Origin: Pedobacter psychrophilus
Lineage (GTDB): Bacteria; Bacteroidota; Bacteroidia; Sphingobacteriales; Sphingobacteriaceae
Assembly (NCBI RefSeq): GCF_001652725.1
Contig: NZ_LWHJ01000027.1
Coordinates: forward strand, 1 to 64,000
Length of the DNA stretch: 64,000 nt
Direction of reading: 5' to 3'
Shown here: positions 1 through 8,648 of the stretch, piece by piece
Layout of the letters: each line of letters opens with the position of its first letter
How positions within the stretch are numbered: position 1 is the first letter of the stretch
Notes under the pieces: generated by a model
The model's input: the letters and a program-made list of their open reading frames with translations, nothing else
What the model was told of the DNA's origin: nothing
Database searches by the model: none
Program-made: the position numbers and the translations under genes

Positions 1-57
1 GCCCGCCTGAGCCGATGGTACTGCGGTAAAACGTGGGAGAGTAGGTCGGTGCCAGAC
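1..57 (+). rRNA. 5S ribosomal RNA, 3' end (partial)
   Basis: The first bases read as the 3' half of a bacterial 5S rRNA: GATGGTACTGCGG, then GTGGGAGAGTAGGTCGGTGC, ending in GCCAGA, which normally pairs with the 5' end. The 5' part lies before the window. A strong terminator follows within 10 bases, as expected at the end of an rrn operon. I recognised it by pattern, so the exact 3' end is uncertain by a few bases. Confidence 0.85.
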
Positions 58-63
58 CTTAAC

Positions 64-98
64 GCCCCCCTTCCTTAACGGATCGGGGGCTTTTTTTT
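64..98 (+). terminator. Rho-independent terminator of the rRNA operon
   Basis: A GC stem, GCCCCC at 64-69 with GGGGGC at 85-90, is followed directly by eight T residues. It lies just after the 5S rRNA end and should terminate the rRNA operon. Confidence 0.9.
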
Positions 99-546
99 GA
101 CTGAATTTTCTATCTTCATTCTAAAAATGTGATATTGTATAAGTTCTTTTGTGACATTCTTTAGTGTTTACATTTGATTTTACATCATTGTTTTTTATAC
201 CTCTATATACCTATTTTGCTTGCTACTTAAGTTTTCTATTTAAGAGATTTATACTTTAAATTTGGATAATCTTATTTCCATGTTAGTATCCTAAATCTTA
301 AGGATTTCTATCTAATTTTCTATAATCCATCTTACTTTTCAACAATGTTAAATGCTAAAAATATTAGTATTATATTTGTTTTATACTTTTTTAACAAAGT
401 GATGATTATATATATTCTGTTTTTTTATTTGCGTTAACGATAGGAGTGACAGCTTTTTTGACCGCCTGTGGCGGTTAAAAAACTATAACGGATAGCGTGT
501 TAAAACGCCATTATTATAGATTTAAATTTTTAATAATATAGAAAGA
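99..546. other. AT-rich intergenic region
   Basis: This 448-base gap between the rRNA terminator and dinB holds one copy of the dispersed hairpin repeat at 431-509 and otherwise very AT-rich DNA. I see no tRNA, no convincing small reading frame and no clear -7 box close to dinB. The dinB promoter may lie inside or just before the repeat. Confidence 0.6.
431..509 (+). repeat. Dispersed hairpin repeat, copy R1
   Basis: The left end is GCGTTAACGATAGGAG and the right end is AGCGTGTTAAAACGCC. Between them is a long hairpin whose core is ACCGCC (461-466), TGT, GGCGGT (470-475), extended by T and A runs. Five more copies with the same ends and different cores occur in this window, all between genes. 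It is REP/MITE-like in size and placement and carries no transposase. It ends 37 bases before dinB. Confidence 0.75.
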
Positions 547-1734
547 ATGGACGAGAATCAGATTATACATATTGATTTAGACAGTTTTTTTGTTTCAGTA
601 GAATGCAGATCTAATCCTTGTTTACTAGGAAAACCTGTTGCAATAGGTGGATCTAGCGAACGAGGTGTGGTTGCTTCTTGTAGTTATGAAGCTAGAAAAT
701 ATGGGGTACATTCTGCTATGTCGGGAAGGTTGGCTAAGCAGCTATGTCCTGAATTATTATTTATAAGAGGAGATTATGATAGTTATTCTAAGGCATCTTT
801 AGAAATTACTGAGATGATTAATGAGGCTGCTCCGGTATTCGAAAAAACTTCTATAGATGAATTTTATATGGATATGACTGGATTTGACGATTTTAATGGA
901 ACTTTAGAATATTCTAAAGAATTAAGGCAGAGAATTATAAAGGAAACTGCTTTGCCTATTTCATTTGGAATGTCTAAAAACAAAACGGTATCTAAAGTAG
1001 CAACAGGTTTGGCGAAACCTAATAATTATAAATATGTAAATTTTGGGGATGAAAAATCTTTTTTGGCCCCTTTATCTGTAAGGAAGTTGCCAATGATTGG
1101 AGAAAAGGCTGGAGAAAGTTTAAGAAAGATGGGTATAAAAAAGGTTTTTACTTTGCAGCAGATGCCTTTACAATTGTTGCAATCGGCTTTTGGAAAGCAT
1201 GGGACAATGATGTGGGAAAAAGCTAATGCGATTGATAATTCTTCGATTATACCTTATACTGAAAGGAAATCGCTTTCTAGTGAGGAAACTTTTGATAAAG
1301 ATACGATGGATATTGGGATGTTAGAGTGTTTATTAGTTTCTATGACCGAAGATTTATGTTTTAAGATGCGGAATGAAAACTTTTTGACGGGTTGTGTAAG
1401 TGTGAAAATTAGATACTCTGACTTTAATACTTATACGCAACAAATTAAAATCTCATACAGTTCTTCTGATCATGAATTGATACCACAGGTTAAAATGTTG
1501 TTTAAAAAGCTATATAACCGTAGAATGTTAATTAGATTGATAGGAGTGAGGTTGAGCAAATTAGTAAGGGGACACCAACAAATACACTTGTTTAACGATA
1601 ATGAAAATCATATTCAATTATACCAAGCTTTGGATAATATTAATAACAGATTTGGGAATAAATCTGTTCATAGAGCAGTAACAATGGGCATAAATTCCAG
1701 GTCGTTTAATCCTTTTAATGGTATATCCAGTTGA
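547..1734 (+). CDS. dinB: Y-family DNA polymerase IV (DinB type)
   Basis: A low-fidelity translesion polymerase acting at damaged replication forks. The N-terminus IDLDSFF carries the first metal-binding aspartate (D10), and the palm motif SIDE (about 102-105) supplies D104 and E105. A QIHLF sequence at residues 345-349 fits the QxxLF sliding-clamp-binding motif. At 395 residues it is slightly longer than E. coli Pol IV. The ATG is the first in frame before the catalytic motif. Only 4 bases separate it from the following dnaE-like gene, so the two are probably one transcript. Bacteroidota often pair a DinB with a short DnaE in this way. I see no recognisable LexA box upstream. Confidence 0.93.
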   Translation: MDENQIIHIDLDSFFVSVECRSNPCLLGKPVAIGGSSERGVVASCSYEARKYGVHSAMSGRLAKQLCPELLFIRGDYDSYSKASLEITEMINEAAPVFEKTSIDEFYMDMTGFDDFNGTLEYSKELRQRIIKETALPISFGMSKNKTVSKVATGLAKPNNYKYVNFGDEKSFLAPLSVRKLPMIGEKAGESLRKMGIKKVFTLQQMPLQLLQSAFGKHGTMMWEKANAIDNSSIIPYTERKSLSSEETFDKDTMDIGMLECLLVSMTEDLCFKMRNENFLTGCVSVKIRYSDFNTYTQQIKISYSSSDHELIPQVKMLFKKLYNRRMLIRLIGVRLSKLVRGHQQIHLFNDNENHIQLYQALDNINNRFGNKSVHRAVTMGINSRSFNPFNGISS

Positions 1735-1738
1735 TTAA

Positions 1739-4714
1739 ATGTTTCTTAATTGCCACAGCTATTTTAGTTTTTTACACGGTACTTTATCTCCTAAAAAACT
1801 TTTACATCAAGCAAAAAAGCATGGTGTAGAAAGATTTGTAATTACAGACATTAATAACACTTCCGGATGTTTAGAAACTCTTAGGCTTAATAAAAAAGGA
1901 AGTTTTTTACCAATTTTAGGAATTGATTTTAGGAATGAAATTTCTCAAAAATTTGTTGGCATAGCTAAAAATCAAAATGGATTTGAAAAGCTAAATCGAT
2001 TATTATCAAAGCATTTAAAAGAAGAACTTTCATTTGATGATAAATGTGAAATTAGAACTGATGTTTTTATAATTTATCCTTTTAAAAGAGATGTTGAATA
2101 TGATTTAGATGAGAATGAGTTTATTGGAATAAATTATAAAGATTTACATTTTTTAAAGCTCAAGAAATGGAGTTTTTATAAAGAGAAAATAGTGATTTTG
2201 CATTCTGTAAGTTTTGCTGATAAGAAAGATTTTGAACTACACAAAGTATTAAGAGCAATACAAAAAAATACCATTATTTCTAAAATTAAAAATGAAGATT
2301 TGGCTTTGGCTGATGAAATATTTTTAGACGAAGAAACTTTTAAAAGTTATTATGGAGAATATCCACAAATAATAAAAAACACATTTGATTTGCTAGAAAA
2401 CTGCGAATTGATTGATTTTGAATTGGGCGTGAATAAAAATAAATCAAGGTTTGATAATCATATCGATAAAAAAATTTCCGAAAAATTAGATTATGAAAAG
2501 CTAGTTTATTTAGTTGAAAAAGGTGCAAAATATCGATACAAAGAAATAACTCAAATTATAAGAGAGCGTATAGATAAAGAGTTAAAGGTAATTAGAGAAG
2601 GTAAATACGTTTCATATTTTTTGATTAATCATGGTATTATAACTTTTGCCCAAAATAGAAACTTCTATTATATAGGTAGAGGTAGTGGTGCAAATAGTGT
2701 TGTGGCTTATTGTTTGAAAATAACTGATGTTGACCCTATTGATTTAGATTTATATTTTGAAAGGTTTATCAATATTTTTAGAACAACGCCTCCAGATTTC
2801 GATATTGATTTTTCTTGGCAAGATAGAGATGAAGTTATTGGATATATTTTTAAAGAGTATGGTTTGGAACATACTTGTTTACAAGCTACCTACACAACTT
2901 TTCAAGCTAATTCTTCTTTAAGAGAATTGGGGAAAGTTTATGGTTTGCCTACTGGCGAAATTGAAGGACTGATTGAAAAAGTAAAAAATGGATTTGCTCC
3001 AGACAAAAAGAAAAAGGGATTAGATTTCGAGATTTGTAATTATGCTTTACAAATAAAAGATTTCCCAAAAAATTTAAGTATTCATGCTGGTGGAATTTTG
3101 ATTTCTGAGTTGCCCATTTATCGTTATACCGCAACCTCGCATCCTCCCAAAGGATTTCCAATTTGCCAATTTGATATGTACAATGCCGAGGATTTAGGTC
3201 TTTACAAATTTGATATCTTAAGTCAACGAGGTTTAGGACATATAAAAGATACTTTAGCTATCGTTAAAAAAAATAGAGGAATAACTATCGACATACATGA
3301 TATTCCAAAATTTATGAAGGATGAAAAAATTATTGAGCATCTTGAAAAGGGAAATTTAGTAGGTTGTTTTTATGTGGAGTCGCCTGCGATGAGAATGTTG
3401 TTAGCTAAATTGCAATGTAGGGATTATCTCACATTGTTTGCTGCGAGTTCTATTATAAGGCCAGGTGTGGCACAATCTGGAATGATGAGGGAATATATTT
3501 TAAGACATCATGCTTGGGATAAAGGAAAATCAATTGCGCACCCAGTTTTGTGGGAAATTATGCCTGATACTTATGGAGTAATGGTTTATCAAGAAGATGT
3601 GATAAAAGTAGCTTATCATTTTGCTGGTTTAAGCTTGAGTGAATCTGATGTTTTGAGAAGAGGAATGTCAGGAAAATATCGTTCAAGGGAAGAGTTTCAA
3701 CAAGTGAAGGATAAGTTTTTTTCTAATTGTGATGAAATGGGTAGAGAAAGGAGTTTAAGTACTGATGTTTGGAGCCAGATAGAATCTTTTGCTGGTTATT
3801 CTTTTGCAAAGGGGCATTCTGCATCTTTTGCTGTGGAAAGCTATCAAAGTATGTATTTAAAGGCTCATTTTCCTTTAGAATTTATGGTAGGTGTAATTAA
3901 TAATTTTGGTGGATTTTATCAAACTGGTTTGTATGTGCATGAAGCTCAAAGAGCAGGTGCAAAGGTTGAGGCGCCATGTTTAAACCAAAGTGATTGGCTA
4001 ACATCCATAAATGCTGATGTTATATTTTTAGGTTTTATACATGTAAAAGGTTTAGAATCAAAACTGATACAAACAGCGATAAAAGAAAGGGAATGTTATG
4101 GATTATTCAAAAGTATTAATGATTTTGTAGATAGAGTTACTATTGGTTTAGAACAGCTAATTATCTTAATACGTGTTGGTGCTTTTAGATTTACCCAAAA
4201 ATCTAAACAAGCCTTACTCTGGGACGCACATTTTTTAATGAATAAAAAACCTGCTCAAGTTGTTCAAAACAAGCTTTTTAAAGCAGAATCAAAGTCGGAT
4301 TTTAAAGTCCCTGATTTATATTTTGATAAGAGAAACGATATGCTTGACGAGTTGGAATTACTGGATTTTATGCTTTCATCTCCATTTGAATTAATGGAAA
4401 AACAAGGATGGAAGGGTATAAAAGCAAAAGACATCCCTGGTAAAGTTGGACAAGAAATTGAAATTGTTGGTCAGTTGATAACCACTAAATATGCCAAAAC
4501 AAAACATGGCGAGACCATGTTTTTTGGAACTTTTTTAGATGAAGATGGTGACTGGATTGATACAGTCTTATTTCCAGAAATTGCTGCTAAATTTACATTT
4601 AAAGGAAAAGGATGTTATTTGATTAAAGGTAAAGTGACAGAAGAATTTAATTTCTTTTCTGTAGAAGTTTCTGAAATGAAGAAGTCAGGTTGGTGGAATA
4701 ACCAGGATGATTAA
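1739..4714 (+). CDS. DNA polymerase III alpha-type polymerase, short DnaE paralogue
   Basis: A C-family DNA polymerase of 991 residues, shorter than a replicative DnaE (about 1150-1450). In order it has an N-terminal PHP domain (start, CHSYFSFLHGT), a palm with RGSGANS near 313-319 and the catalytic pair in PPDFDIDF (D355 and D357), and a C-terminal OB-fold region (IEIVGQLITT onward). Its length and its place directly behind dinB point to a non-essential, error-prone polymerase working with DinB, comparable to DnaE2/ImuC in proteobacterial mutagenesis cassettes. No ImuA- or ImuB-like gene is next to it. Calling it a mutagenesis polymerase rests on context. Confidence 0.88.
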   Translation: MFLNCHSYFSFLHGTLSPKKLLHQAKKHGVERFVITDINNTSGCLETLRLNKKGSFLPILGIDFRNEISQKFVGIAKNQNGFEKLNRLLSKHLKEELSFDDKCEIRTDVFIIYPFKRDVEYDLDENEFIGINYKDLHFLKLKKWSFYKEKIVILHSVSFADKKDFELHKVLRAIQKNTIISKIKNEDLALADEIFLDEETFKSYYGEYPQIIKNTFDLLENCELIDFELGVNKNKSRFDNHIDKKISEKLDYEKLVYLVEKGAKYRYKEITQIIRERIDKELKVIREGKYVSYFLINHGIITFAQNRNFYYIGRGSGANSVVAYCLKITDVDPIDLDLYFERFINIFRTTPPDFDIDFSWQDRDEVIGYIFKEYGLEHTCLQATYTTFQANSSLRELGKVYGLPTGEIEGLIEKVKNGFAPDKKKKGLDFEICNYALQIKDFPKNLSIHAGGILISELPIYRYTATSHPPKGFPICQFDMYNAEDLGLYKFDILSQRGLGHIKDTLAIVKKNRGITIDIHDIPKFMKDEKIIEHLEKGNLVGCFYVESPAMRMLLAKLQCRDYLTLFAASSIIRPGVAQSGMMREYILRHHAWDKGKSIAHPVLWEIMPDTYGVMVYQEDVIKVAYHFAGLSLSESDVLRRGMSGKYRSREEFQQVKDKFFSNCDEMGRERSLSTDVWSQIESFAGYSFAKGHSASFAVESYQSMYLKAHFPLEFMVGVINNFGGFYQTGLYVHEAQRAGAKVEAPCLNQSDWLTSINADVIFLGFIHVKGLESKLIQTAIKERECYGLFKSINDFVDRVTIGLEQLIILIRVGAFRFTQKSKQALLWDAHFLMNKKPAQVVQNKLFKAESKSDFKVPDLYFDKRNDMLDELELLDFMLSSPFELMEKQGWKGIKAKDIPGKVGQEIEIVGQLITTKYAKTKHGETMFFGTFLDEDGDWIDTVLFPEIAAKFTFKGKGCYLIKGKVTEEFNFFSVEVSEMKKSGWWNNQDD

Positions 4715-4717
4715 TTG

Positions 4718-4757
4718 TGTAATTATTTTCATTTACAAAAGTAAATAATTACATTTG
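4718..4757 (+). promoter_or_regulatory. Promoter and probable operator of the RES/Xre toxin-antitoxin operon
   Basis: A perfect 11-base inverted repeat, TGTAATTATTT (4718-4728) and AAATAATTACA (4743-4753), encloses a second, nested one, ATTTAC/GTAAAT (4731-4736 and 4741-4746). The right arm overlaps TACATTTG (4750-4757), an exact match to the Bacteroidota -7 box TAnnTTTG. The antitoxin ATG follows at 4761, so the transcript would be nearly leaderless. Antitoxin binding to the palindrome would block the promoter, the usual autoregulation of such operons. Confidence 0.6.
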
Positions 4758-4760
4758 TGT

Positions 4761-5210
4761 ATGAAAAATTATGAAGATATAGAGGATGTCGGCTCAAGCG
4801 TTGTAATGGAGGCATTAGCACCCTATCAAACTTATTTTGAATCTCCTATAAATAGGCTTTCAGTAATAAAGGGAGGCTTATCATCATCTTCTATCCAAGA
4901 TTTATTAGATATTAGTGGTTCTACGCGTTTAGATATGGCTAAAAATCTAGATTTAACAGAGCCAACGTTACGTAAACATTTATCAATAGCTAAAGAATTA
5001 AGTACAAGTTTAAGTGAACACGTACTGTTTTTATTAGAATTATATGATAAAGGAATAGATACTTTTGGATCTATTAAAGAATTTAAAAACTGGTTGCCTC
5101 AACATAATATTGGGATAGATGCTAAACCTATAGATCTTTTAGATTCTATAACTGGTATAAATATGATTATGAATGAATTAAATCGTATTGATTACGGTGT
5201 ATTGGCTTAA
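4761..5210 (+). CDS. Antitoxin of RES/Xre type (Xre-MbcA-ParS toxin-binding family)
   Basis: A protein of 149 residues. The middle part (SGSTRLDMAKNLDLTEPTLR) is a helix-turn-helix that would bind the operon's operator. The C-terminal part (FGSIKEFKNWLPQHNIGIDA, then PIDLLDSITG) matches the DUF2384/MbcA-ParS toxin-binding domain, which covers the toxin's active site. I chose the ATG at 4761 over the in-frame TTG at 4755, because that TTG is part of the promoter -7 box. Its stop overlaps the toxin start by one base (TAATG), giving translational coupling. Confidence 0.88.
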   Translation: MKNYEDIEDVGSSVVMEALAPYQTYFESPINRLSVIKGGLSSSSIQDLLDISGSTRLDMAKNLDLTEPTLRKHLSIAKELSTSLSEHVLFLLELYDKGIDTFGSIKEFKNWLPQHNIGIDAKPIDLLDSITGINMIMNELNRIDYGVLA

Positions 5211-5677
5211 TGAAGGTCTATAGGATTTCCCAAACCAAATATTCAAATTCTTTAATTGCACCCGGTTTTGCTGGTAGGTGGAATAGCGAAGGAGAAGGAA
5301 TGATTTATACCGGAGGTTCTGCATCTTTATCTTGTTTAGAGATTTTAGCACATAAAAGTGGAGCTTCATTAAATTCGGGAAAATTTTCTTTGGCAGTGAT
5401 TGATATTCCTGATTCAGTTTTAATATCAGAAATAGAACTAAAGCAATTGCAAAAATTAAATGCTGATTGGTATCAAGTTTTACATTATCCAATTACACAA
5501 AAGCTAGGAAATCAATGGATATCTGAAATGAAATCTGCAGTATTAAAAGTGCCTTCCGCAATTGTTGATCAAGAATACAATTATCTCTTAAACCCATTGC
5601 ATACAAAATTTTCAAAAATTAAAATAATTGACGTTGTTCCGTTTAATTTTGATAACAGATTAAAACTTGACTTTTAA
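5210..5677 (+). CDS. RES-domain toxin (NAD+-degrading type)
   Basis: A small RES-family protein of 155 residues. The motif region GRWNSEGEGMIYTGGSASLS followed by CLE holds the conserved Arg (R23), a Tyr (Y33) and Glu (E44) of the family. Characterised members such as MbcT destroy NAD+ and stop growth until the partner antitoxin neutralises them. The gene overlaps the antitoxin stop by one base. It looks complete. The reaction is inferred from the family. Confidence 0.9.
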   Translation: MKVYRISQTKYSNSLIAPGFAGRWNSEGEGMIYTGGSASLSCLEILAHKSGASLNSGKFSLAVIDIPDSVLISEIELKQLQKLNADWYQVLHYPITQKLGNQWISEMKSAVLKVPSAIVDQEYNYLLNPLHTKFSKIKIIDVVPFNFDNRLKLDF

Positions 5678-5683
5678 ACAAAA

Positions 5684-5716
5684 AAAATGGCTTATGATTC
5701 TCTTATAAGCCATTTT
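5684..5716. terminator. Bidirectional terminator between RES toxin and dnaJ
   Basis: Perfect 12-base arms, AAAATGGCTTAT (5684-5695) and ATAAGCCATTTT (5705-5716), enclose a 9-base loop. Each arm ends in A or T runs, so the hairpin can stop both convergent transcripts. Confidence 0.85.
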
Positions 5717-5737
5717 AATAAAATATTTAGTTTTTAA

Positions 5738-6907
5738 TTATTCAAAATATTCTTTCATTCTATCAAAGAAACTTTTCTCATTTTTACCAGGACTAGGTTT
5801 GAAGTTCTGAGATTCTTTTAATTTTTCTAATAATTCTCTTTCTTCGTTATTCAAGATCTTTGGCGTCCAAATATTTACTTGTACTAATTGATCACCTTTG
5901 TGGTAAGAATTAACTTCTGGAATTCCTTTTCCTTTTAGTCGTAATATTTTTCCTCCTTGAGTTCCGGGATCTAATTTAATTCTGGCTTTGCCATCAATTG
6001 TTGGCACTTCTATACTTGCACCTAAAGTTGCATCAACAAAACTTACATGCAAATCATAAATGATATTTATTCCTTCTCTTTTCAAAGATTCATGTAAAAT
6101 TTCTTCTACCAAAATAATTAAATCTCCTGGTACTCCGCCACGTGGAGCAGCATTTCCTTTTCCGCTCATGCTCAATTGCATGCCCTCGCTTACACCAGCA
6201 GGAATATTTATGCTGATGGTTTCTTCTCCACGCATTACACCATCGCCATGGCAAGTATTACATTTTGAAGAAATTGTAGTGCCTTCGCCATTACAAGTAG
6301 GGCAAGTGCTGGTAGTTTGCATTTGACCCAAAATGGTATTTGTTACTCGCCTTACAGCACCTTGTCCGCCACAAGTTTTACATGTAGAAAAAGAGTTTTT
6401 ATCTTTTGCTCCAGTTCCATCGCAAGTTGTACAAACAATTTGCTTGTTTACTTTTATCTTCTTTTCAACTCCATTAGCAATTTCTTCTAAGGTTAATTTT
6501 ACCTTAATACGTAAGTTGGTGCCTTTTTGAACTCTTCTTCCTCCACTGCTACGAGATTGACCTCCACCACCAAAAAAACTATCGAAAGGACTGCCGCCAC
6601 CGCCACCAAATACATCGCCAAACTGGCTAAATATATCTTCCATATTCATGCCGCCGCCGCCGTAACCTCCGCCAAATCCACTTTGTGAACCTGCATGACC
6701 AAATTGATCATAGCGTTGTTTTTTCTCTGGATTACTTAATACTTCATAAGCTTCAGCAGCTTCTTTAAATTTATCTTCAGCAGATTTATCATCCGGATTT
6801 TTATCAGGGTGAAATTTTATGGCCTGCTTACGATAGGCTTTCTTTATTTCATCTGCTGGAGCACCTTTAGAAACTCCAAGTATATCGTAATAATCTCTTT
6901 TACTCAT
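5738..6907 (-). CDS. dnaJ: Chaperone DnaJ (Hsp40)
   Basis: A co-chaperone that stimulates the DnaK ATPase and delivers unfolded proteins. The N-terminal J domain has the HPD tripeptide (KFHPDKNPD). A Gly/Phe-rich linker ([15 protein letters not shown]) follows, then four CxxCxGxG zinc repeats ([32 protein letters not shown]) and the C-terminal substrate-binding domains. The length of 389 is typical of a type I DnaJ. It lies 94 bases downstream of grpE on the same strand; dnaK is not in the window. Confidence 0.97.
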   Translation of the reverse strand: MSKRDYYDILGVSKGAPADEIKKAYRKQAIKFHPDKNPDDKSAEDKFKEAAEAYEVLSNPEKKQRYDQFGHAGSQSGFGGGYGGGGMNMEDIFSQFGDVFGGGGGSPFDSFFGGGGQSRSSGGRRVQKGTNLRIKVKLTLEEIANGVEKKIKVNKQIVCTTCDGTGAKDKNSFSTCKTCGGQGAVRRVTNTILGQMQTTSTCPTCNGEGTTISSKCNTCHGDGVMRGEETISINIPAGVSEGMQLSMSGKGNAAPRGGVPGDLIILVEEILHESLKREGINIIYDLHVSFVDATLGASIEVPTIDGKARIKLDPGTQGGKILRLKGKGIPEVNSYHKGDQLVQVNIWTPKILNNEERELLEKLKESQNFKPSPGKNEKSFFDRMKEYFE

Positions 6908-7001
6908 GTTTTTTAATTTTGAAGGATTGAGGAAAGGAATGATAAAATAATGCGAAGGCAGGTTTATTCAATCATTCAAAATTCAATCATCCTATCATTA
7001 T
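6908..7001 (-). repeat. Low-complexity imperfect inverted spacer between grpE and dnaJ
   Basis: The spacer repeats short variants of ATTCAATCAT and its complement: GGATTGAGGAAAGGAATGAT on the left and ATTCAATCATCCTATCATTA on the right. RNA across it could fold into an imperfect hairpin. Similar spacers occur in both tldD-pmbA gaps. No coding potential is seen. Confidence 0.45.
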
Positions 7002-7595
7002 TTATGCCCCCACTATAACTTTAGCAAAACGAATCACTTTATCATTTAATAGATATCCTTTTTCTACCTCATCAACCACTTTTCCTTTTAAATCTTGAGA
7101 AGGAGCTGGAATAGAAGTAATAGCTTCATGAATATCAGCATCAAAAGTTTTACCTTTTGTATCCATTGGTACTAATCCTTTTTGGACTAAAAGCGATTTT
7201 AATTTATGATGAACCAACTCAATGCCTTCTTTTACCTGCTTAACGTCAATTGCTTTTTCCATAGCTTTATCAGCTCTTTCAAAATCATCTAAAACTCCTA
7301 ACATAGAAACAATTACATCTTTTCCTGCTGTTTGTAATAAATCTCTGCGTTCTTGATTTGTTCTGCGTTTATAGTTGTCAAATTCTGCAAATAAACGAAC
7401 GTATTTATCGTTTAATTGAGCTACTTCTTCCTTTAATTTATCTGTTTCACTTAGCTCATTATCTTCGACTTGGTTAACTCTAGCCTCATTAACTTCTTCA
7501 ATCTCTTCTTTAAGATATTCTGGTTCTTGGTTTTCTGCGTTATCTGCCATTTTGTTATGTTCTTCTTGTTCTGAAACCTTCTTTTTCTTAAACAT
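7002..7595 (-). CDS. grpE: Nucleotide exchange factor GrpE
   Basis: Releases ADP from DnaK in the Hsp70 cycle. The sequence has the GrpE pattern: an acidic charged N-terminus (about 1-60), a long helix ending in the marker YVRLFAEFDNYKRRT, and the C-terminal beta domain around GVELVHH-like GIELVHHKL. The length of 197 is normal. With dnaJ downstream it forms a heat-shock operon, and three CTGYCA-like hexamers lie upstream. Confidence 0.95.
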   Translation of the reverse strand: MFKKKKVSEQEEHNKMADNAENQEPEYLKEEIEEVNEARVNQVEDNELSETDKLKEEVAQLNDKYVRLFAEFDNYKRRTNQERRDLLQTAGKDVIVSMLGVLDDFERADKAMEKAIDVKQVKEGIELVHHKLKSLLVQKGLVPMDTKGKTFDADIHEAITSIPAPSQDLKGKVVDEVEKGYLLNDKVIRFAKVIVGA

Positions 7596-7632
7596 TATTA
7601 TTAATTATAATTTTATCCAAAGTCCAAACATG

Positions 7633-7663
7633 CTGCCATTAACGAAAAACAGTCAAGCTGTCA
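7633..7663 (-). promoter_or_regulatory. Candidate control region upstream of grpE
   Basis: Read on the minus strand, three near-identical hexamers, TGACAG, TGACTG and TGGCAG (plus-strand 7658-7663, 7650-7655 and 7633-7638), precede grpE by 40-70 bases. The repetition is visible in the sequence. A heat-shock role is only inferred from the gene downstream, and no regulator is identified. Confidence 0.3.
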
Positions 7664-7716
7664 GTTTAACAAGAATTAAACTTCCAATTTGACTGTAAAA
7701 TATTTTTGAACTGTAT

Positions 7717-8397
7717 TTAAACCGTTGCGTCTTCAATTACTTTTCCGTTTTCGCATTTTATAATACGAGAAGGGAAAGTACGTATGATATGATAATCGTG
7801 AGTTGCCATTAAAACAGCTGTACCAGATTGGCTAATTTGACGTAACAAAATCATGATTTCTTCTGAAGTTTCTGGATCTAAATTTCCAGTAGGTTCATCT
7901 GCTAAAATCAATTCTGGATCATTTAATAAAGCCCTTGCTACAACAACACGCTGTTGCTCGCCACCAGAAATTTCATGTGGCATTTTTTTCATCTTGCTTC
8001 TTAAACCTACTTTTTCCAGAACATCTTTTATACGTTCATCAATCAAATTTTTATCTTTCCATCCAGTTGCTTTTAAAACAAAAGCCAGGTTTTGCTCAAT
8101 ACTTCTATCTGTTAATAATTGAAAATCCTGAAAAACAATTCCTAATTTTCGACGCATAAAAGGAACATCAGCATCTTTTAAATTTTTTAATTCATATCCT
8201 ACAGCGTGTCCATCACCATTTTGAATATGTAAATCGCCGTAAATAATTTTTAACAAACTACTTTTCCCAGATCCTGTTTGTCCTATCAAATAAACAAATT
8301 CACCTTTATCAACGTGTAAATTTACGCTTGATAAAACAAGGTGTTTTTGCTGAAATATATCAATGTTATTTAATTTTATTACTGAGTTTCCTACCAT
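7717..8397 (-). CDS. ftsE: Cell-division ABC transporter ATP-binding protein FtsE
   Basis: The ATPase half of FtsEX, which controls peptidoglycan hydrolases at the division site. It shows Walker A GQTGSGKSS, the Q-loop (FQDFQLL), signature SGGEQQR, Walker B LILADEPTGNLD and the H-loop THD. The size (226 residues) and the spacing of motifs match FtsE rather than larger importers. No ftsX is adjacent, which is common in Bacteroidota. A LolD-type ATPase is the main alternative. The start overlaps the stop of the upstream small gene (TAATG). Confidence 0.82.
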   Translation of the reverse strand: MVGNSVIKLNNIDIFQQKHLVLSSVNLHVDKGEFVYLIGQTGSGKSSLLKIIYGDLHIQNGDGHAVGYELKNLKDADVPFMRRKLGIVFQDFQLLTDRSIEQNLAFVLKATGWKDKNLIDERIKDVLEKVGLRSKMKKMPHEISGGEQQRVVVARALLNDPELILADEPTGNLDPETSEEIMILLRQISQSGTAVLMATHDYHIIRTFPSRIIKCENGKVIEDATV

Positions 8398-8600
8398 TAG
8401 ATTTCTAATTTTAAGATTTTTCCGAAAGGTAAATCTTTTACAATATTCATGATGTATTCTGCTTTATCTGCTAAACCTACTTTTTCTAAATGTTTTTCAG
8501 GTCTATCTACCCTAAAATAGGCTAAAAGTGTAAATTGCTCATCTCTTAATTGTACATAATCAGGGATTTTTGCTACTCCTTTAACTTTTATGATATACAT
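8397..8600 (-). CDS. Small conserved protein upstream of ftsE
   Basis: A soluble protein of 67 residues with mixed charge, no signal peptide and no membrane segment. It overlaps the ftsE start by one base, so the two are translationally coupled. I do not recognise a domain. The regular alternation of beta-like stretches (YIIKVKGVAKI, FTLLAYFRV) suggests a small folded domain. The coupling suggests a role linked to FtsE, but that is inference. Confidence 0.75.
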   Translation of the reverse strand: MYIIKVKGVAKIPDYVQLRDEQFTLLAYFRVDRPEKHLEKVGLADKAEYIMNIVKDLPFGKILKLEI

Positions 8601-8648
8601 ATACCAAAGGTAAAATTTTTTATGCTTGGTGTGTGGTTAATTTTAATT

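Noticed and set aside
6060-6530. Open frames on the plus strand within dnaJ
   Set aside because: They are antisense shadows of dnaJ, with no start context or known domain.
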